Shown here: in pieces, positions 61,092-64,000 of the stretch | Layout: each line of letters starts with the position of its first letter | Numbering within the stretch: position 1 is the first letter of the stretch | DNA from: Anderseniella sp. Alg231-50 | GTDB taxonomy: Bacteria > Pseudomonadota > Alphaproteobacteria > Rhizobiales > Aestuariivirgaceae | Reading direction: 5' to 3' | NCBI RefSeq assembly: GCF_900149695.1 | Contig: NZ_LT703003.1 | Span: 62,001-126,000 of the forward strand | Length of the DNA stretch: 64,000 nt | Made by a program: the position numbers and the translations under genes | The notes under the pieces: generated by a model | The model's input: only the letters and a program-made list of their open reading frames with translations | Databases searched by the model: none | Told to the model about the DNA's origin: nothing

Positions 61092-61436
61092 TCATGTATC
61101 GTCTATCTGGCTGTCTTGCGGCGCCTGGGTCCGGTCAGTGCTGGTGTAATCGCGCATGACATCGGCAACGCGCAAACGATAATCGATGAACACGTCCTTG
61201 CGGGACTTTGACTGGATGTTTCGATGAACCGGGTGCTGCCTGAAGGCATCGACCGCCGCCTCGTCACGCCAGAACGACAAGGCGACGAACTTGCCCGGTT
61301 CGGAAACACTCTCGAACCTCTCGATCGAGATGAACCCGTCGCGCCCTTCAACCAGGTGAGCCATTTTCTGTCCATAGTCGATGTAGTCCTTACCCAGTCC
61401 GGGCTTCGGCCAGGATTCAAAAATTACCGCGATCAT
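61092..61436 (-). CDS. ABM-fold small monooxygenase-like protein
   Basis: The 114-residue protein begins MIAVIFESWPKPGLGKDY and contains GRDGFISIERFESVSEPGKFVALSFW (positions about 31-56), the dimeric alpha-beta-barrel ABM fold. Roles range from cofactor-free oxygenation to haem or stress functions. It lies between the DUF1330 and enoyl-CoA hydratase genes on one strand with short gaps, so a three-gene transcript is likely. Confidence 0.83.
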   Translation of the reverse strand: MIAVIFESWPKPGLGKDYIDYGQKMAHLVEGRDGFISIERFESVSEPGKFVALSFWRDEAAVDAFRQHPVHRNIQSKSRKDVFIDYRLRVADVMRDYTSTDRTQAPQDSQIDDT

Positions 61437-61459
61437 GCTTGCCTCCAGATTCTTTCACT

Positions 61460-62251
61460 TCAATGCCCTTCATAGTTCGGTGTCCGGCGCTCTATCCAGG
61501 CACTCAAACCCTCCTTCACGTCCCGCGTGGCCGCCATGCGGGCAAACTGCTCGCGCTCGATCAGCAGGCCTTCCTCAATGGTGGTGTTGATGCCGCGGGT
61601 AACGGCGCTGATGATGCGGGACGCTGCCAGTGACGAATGGCGAAGGATGCGCTGTGCAAGCTCAACCGCGGCGGGCAACAGCTCATTATGCGGGACCACC
61701 TTGTTGACCACGCCCGTCGCGCAGGCGTGTTCGGGGGAGAACGTGTCGCCGGTCAGGAGCAGTTCCAGTGCCCGCTTGCGCCCTGCCAGCCTGGCCAGGC
61801 GCTGGGTCCCGCCAAAGGTCGGCGGGATCGCGATGTTGATTTCGGGCTTGGCAAAACTCGCCTTGTCGCTGGCAATGGCAAGATGGACGGCTTCGGTAAT
61901 CTCACAGCCACCGCCAAAGGCGATACCGTTGACTGCGGCGATGACGGGCTTGGGGAATGCTTCGAGCCGGGCTGTCATGGTTTGACCCCGCGTGCAAAAC
62001 TCCCTTACCGCCACCTCGACACCGGCGTTGATGCTTTCGGCGAATTCATGAATGTCCGCACCGGCTGAGAACGCCCGCTCTCCCGCACCTGTCAGGATGA
62101 CGGCCCGGACGGCCGGATCGTTTTCAACGTCATCCAGCAGGGCCAGCAAAAGGTCGTTCGTTGCGTAATTCAACGCATTCAGCTTTTGCGGCCGGTTCAG
62201 CGTCAACAGGGCAATGGCGTCGTGTTTTTCATATGTAATCAATTCAGGCAT
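61460..62251 (-). CDS. Enoyl-CoA hydratase/isomerase family (crotonase) protein
   Basis: The 263-residue enzyme has the oxyanion-hole segments GAGERAFSAGADIHEF and AVNGIAFGGGCEITEAVHL, and acidic residues on KPEINIAIPPTFGGTQRL at the positions used by hydratases. I start at ATG 62251 (MPELITYEK); the frame continues upstream over the divergent TetR promoter without homology. It likely serves fatty-acid or aromatic beta-oxidation and is probably repressed by the neighbouring TetR protein. Confidence 0.9.
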   Translation of the reverse strand: MPELITYEKHDAIALLTLNRPQKLNALNYATNDLLLALLDDVENDPAVRAVILTGAGERAFSAGADIHEFAESINAGVEVAVREFCTRGQTMTARLEAFPKPVIAAVNGIAFGGGCEITEAVHLAIASDKASFAKPEINIAIPPTFGGTQRLARLAGRKRALELLLTGDTFSPEHACATGVVNKVVPHNELLPAAVELAQRILRHSSLAASRIISAVTRGINTTIEEGLLIEREQFARMAATRDVKEGLSAWIERRTPNYEGH

Positions 62252-62301
62252 TGGTCTCTCCAGGTTCGGTCCGGAGACGTTACTGCAGCTCGCAATTGAC
62301 G

Positions 62302-62321
62302 TATACTCACTAGATAGTATA
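62302..62321. promoter_or_regulatory. Inverted repeat between crotonase and TetR genes
   Basis: TATACT (62302-62307) and AGTATA (62316-62321) are separated by 8 bases in the 78-base divergent region. The dyad sits 9 bases before the TetR start and 51 bases from the crotonase start, as expected for an operator. Confidence 0.55.
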
Positions 62322-62329
62322 CTTGGTGA

Positions 62330-62902
62330 ATGGCGCATGACTCTCCAGCAAAAGAACGCATCATCGATGCTGCCAACCGGTTGTTCTACGCCGAGGGCAT
62401 TCGGGCGGTTAGCGTTGACGCGATCGCCGAAAAGGCAGGCCTCACCAAAAAGACGCTGTACTACCACTTCAAGAGCAAGGACGACCTGATCGAGGCCTAT
62501 CTTGAGTCTCGCGACCAACCCAATCTGGCACTCTATCAGAAATGGTTTGAAGAGGCCGGCGGATCAGTTGCCGATAAGGTGGAGGCCATATTCCTGAAAG
62601 TGGCAGACGCTGCCCGGCATCCCAAGTGGAAAGGATGCGGCTTTCTCAGGACAGCGGCAGAACTTGCCAACATGCCGGGACATCCGGCGATGAAAGTCGG
62701 TGCTGATCACAAGAAGAAGTTCGAGCAATGGCTCTCAGAACGGTTTCAGGATGCGGGGTTTGCAAGCCATGCACAGCTTGCCAGGCATGTCGTTCTGCTG
62801 ATGGACGGTGCCTTCTCCACCGTGCTGGTGCACCGGGATCCGGACTACATCGAGGCGGCGGGCGCGGCAGCAAGGTCTTTGGTGAATTCCGCCGGCAAGT
62901 GA
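62330..62902 (+). CDS. TetR-family regulator
   Basis: The 190-residue repressor has a canonical TetR HTH (LFYAEGIRAVSVDAIAEKAGLTKKTLYYHFKSKDDL, about residues 18-52) and a helical C-terminal domain (CGFLRTAAELANMPGHPAMK). Divergent orientation from the crotonase operon and the intervening dyad suggest it controls itself and that operon. The inducer could be an acyl-CoA or a xenobiotic. Confidence 0.9.
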   Translation: MAHDSPAKERIIDAANRLFYAEGIRAVSVDAIAEKAGLTKKTLYYHFKSKDDLIEAYLESRDQPNLALYQKWFEEAGGSVADKVEAIFLKVADAARHPKWKGCGFLRTAAELANMPGHPAMKVGADHKKKFEQWLSERFQDAGFASHAQLARHVVLLMDGAFSTVLVHRDPDYIEAAGAAARSLVNSAGK

Positions 62903-62915
62903 CTTTGTGCAGCGA

Positions 62916-64000
62916 TCACCGGGTTTCCAGATAGTCGAGAAACCTCATGAGCCAGATCGCCGTGCCAAGGCCCTGCATCTTGGCCGGCCGGAACGGAATG
63001 ACCTTGATCGGCGAGGTGGGAAACGGCAAGGCATCGGCTTGTGAACCCAAAATACGTTCAGCCATGACACGGCCCATCACGTTCGACATGGCAACGCCGC
63101 GGCCATTGTAGCCGAGCCCCACCAGAATGCCCGGTTGCGGCTCATGCAGATGCGGAAGATGATCATCTGTAAGCGCGACACGCCCGCCCCATTTATAAGT
63201 CCAGCTTACCCCCTTGAGTTGGGGAAAGACGCGCTCTGCATCCTTGCGAAGCCAGTCGAAACCGCCGATCTCGCCGGAGCGCTCTGGCTTGCCGAGACCG
63301 CCATACACCATGCGGTTGTCGGGTTCCTTGCGCGAATACATGATAATCCGGCGGCTGTCCGAAATGGTGTGCCCTGCAGGCAGAATGCTGTCTATCACGT
63401 CGCCTGGAAGCGGATCGGTCGCCATTTGAATGGGGGTGAGCGGGAGAATGGTCCTGGACAGTTTGGGAACAAGATCGCCAGTGTATCCGTTGGTCGCCAC
63501 AACGACCCAGTCAGACCTCACGCTGCCGTGCGCCGTCTTTGCAACCCACTTCTGCCCGTCTTTTTCCAGGTCGATGACCGCACTGTTCCCGTGAATGGCG
63601 GCCCCGCGCTGCACCGCGGCTTTCGCGACACCGCGCGCCAGAGACATGGGCTGAACCGCGCCGCCTTTGGGCGTCATGATCCCGGCTCCATAGGCTTTCG
63701 TCCCTGCAAGCCTGTGAAGCTCTTCACCCTCCACCACCACCATCCCGGCGCCGTGGATGTTCCATTCCTCGACACTTTTTCTGGCCGCGCTCAATGCGCG
63801 TTTGCTGTGACAGACGCGCAGCCAGCCGTTCTGCCGGGCCTGGCAGTCAATCTGGTAGCTGTTGATGAGCGAAAACAGCTCATCGGCCGAGCCAAGCGAC
63901 GTTTCGGTCAGGCGTTCAAAATAAGTCTGTCCCAACAATTTCCTGAGCCGTTCAGGCGTGTTGAAGGGCAACATCGGGTTGACCTGGCCGCCAGTGCGGC
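62916..64000 (-). CDS. FAD-dependent amine oxidoreductase, PuuB-like (partial)
   Basis: The frame runs off the window end, and residues RTGGQVNP just before the first in-window ATG match the GRNGGQV-type motif of DAO-family oxidases. The N-terminal FAD-binding dinucleotide site is therefore outside. The visible 361 residues include VVVATNGYTGDLVP, RRIIMYSRKEPDNRMVYGG and the C-terminal GLGYNGRGVAMSNVMG. It resembles gamma-glutamylputrescine oxidase and sarcosine-type oxidases. It is convergent with the TetR gene (13-base gap). Substrate unknown. Confidence 0.88.
   Translation of the reverse strand, partial: RTGGQVNPMLPFNTPERLRKLLGQTYFERLTETSLGSADELFSLINSYQIDCQARQNGWLRVCHSKRALSAARKSVEEWNIHGAGMVVVEGEELHRLAGTKAYGAGIMTPKGGAVQPMSLARGVAKAAVQRGAAIHGNSAVIDLEKDGQKWVAKTAHGSVRSDWVVVATNGYTGDLVPKLSRTILPLTPIQMATDPLPGDVIDSILPAGHTISDSRRIIMYSRKEPDNRMVYGGLGKPERSGEIGGFDWLRKDAERVFPQLKGVSWTYKWGGRVALTDDHLPHLHEPQPGILVGLGYNGRGVAMSNVMGRVMAERILGSQADALPFPTSPIKVIPFRPAKMQGLGTAIWLMRFLDYLETR

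Noticed and set aside
1-64000. tRNA, rRNA, CRISPR array or prophage
   Set aside because: No cloverleaf, rRNA signature, regularly spaced repeat array, integrase or phage structural gene was recognised on either strand.

Overview
The window is about 60 percent GC and densely coding, with many 4-base ATGA/GTGA overlaps. It carries a cytochrome c', GcvA-type LysR regulators, three LysE exporters, twin-arginine substrate-binding proteins and many quaternary-amine and betaine-type genes. This suggests a free-living, probably marine, alphaproteobacterium, possibly of the Hyphomicrobiales. That placement is inference from gene content. No rRNA, tRNA, CRISPR array, transposase, integrase or phage gene was seen.

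Region 1 (1-11,100) is mixed housekeeping and accessory DNA. It holds the end of an unknown gene, an arylamine N-acetyltransferase, cytochrome c' with a clear terminator, a LysR regulator, a rhomboid protease, a methyltransferase and a second LysR. These are followed by a class D beta-lactamase with a neighbouring small nucleotidyltransferase, a drug/metabolite exporter and three LysE/RhtB exporters. Two copies of a 280-base nested palindromic repeat flank the cytochrome c'/LysR pair. Region 2 (11,100-16,050) has an Asp/Glu-racemase-family enzyme divergent from a metal-less creatinase-like protein, a nitrilase-family amidase and an orphan BMP-type binding protein. A low-GC orphan gene follows.

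Region 3 (16,100-28,150) is the most coherent catabolic island. It contains an enolase-superfamily epimerase, a twin-arginine oligopeptide-type binding protein, a FAD amine oxidase, a non-pyrrolysine MttB-family methyltransferase, an aldehyde dehydrogenase, a DapA-family lyase and a GntR regulator. Divergent from these are two SDRs and a CaiB/BaiF CoA-transferase. An identical 18-base palindrome-containing site lies upstream of the binding-protein gene and in the GntR/SDR divergent promoter, which supports one regulon. The enzyme set resembles betaine/hydroxyproline-betaine catabolism, with a corrinoid-type methyltransferase as possible demethylase.

Region 4 (28,280-42,300) carries an arginine-deiminase-fold enzyme, a MerR/SDR operon with a textbook 19-base-spacer promoter, VOC, AsnC and RidA-like genes. 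It continues with an XRE regulator, a CocE-type hydrolase, a second twin-arginine binding protein, a MarR regulator with twin 16-base operators and an RND efflux pump with its adaptor. Region 5 (42,400-53,300) has the cobalamin lower-ligand operon cobT-cobS-cobC, an aldehyde dehydrogenase, a glycosyltransferase-like gene and a PhyH dioxygenase/HD-domain oxygenase pair resembling PhnY/PhnZ phosphonate oxidation. It also has an old yellow enzyme, an ArgE-type deacetylase, a secreted protein and a Gfo/Idh/MocA oxidoreductase. Region 6 (53,300-64,000) has a TPR sulfotransferase, a FadH-like reductase, a DUF2141 protein with a fatty acid hydroxylase, a TetR/Rieske oxygenase operon with two matching operators, small ABM/DUF1330 proteins, an enoyl-CoA hydratase with a TetR regulator, and a FAD amine oxidase cut by the window end.
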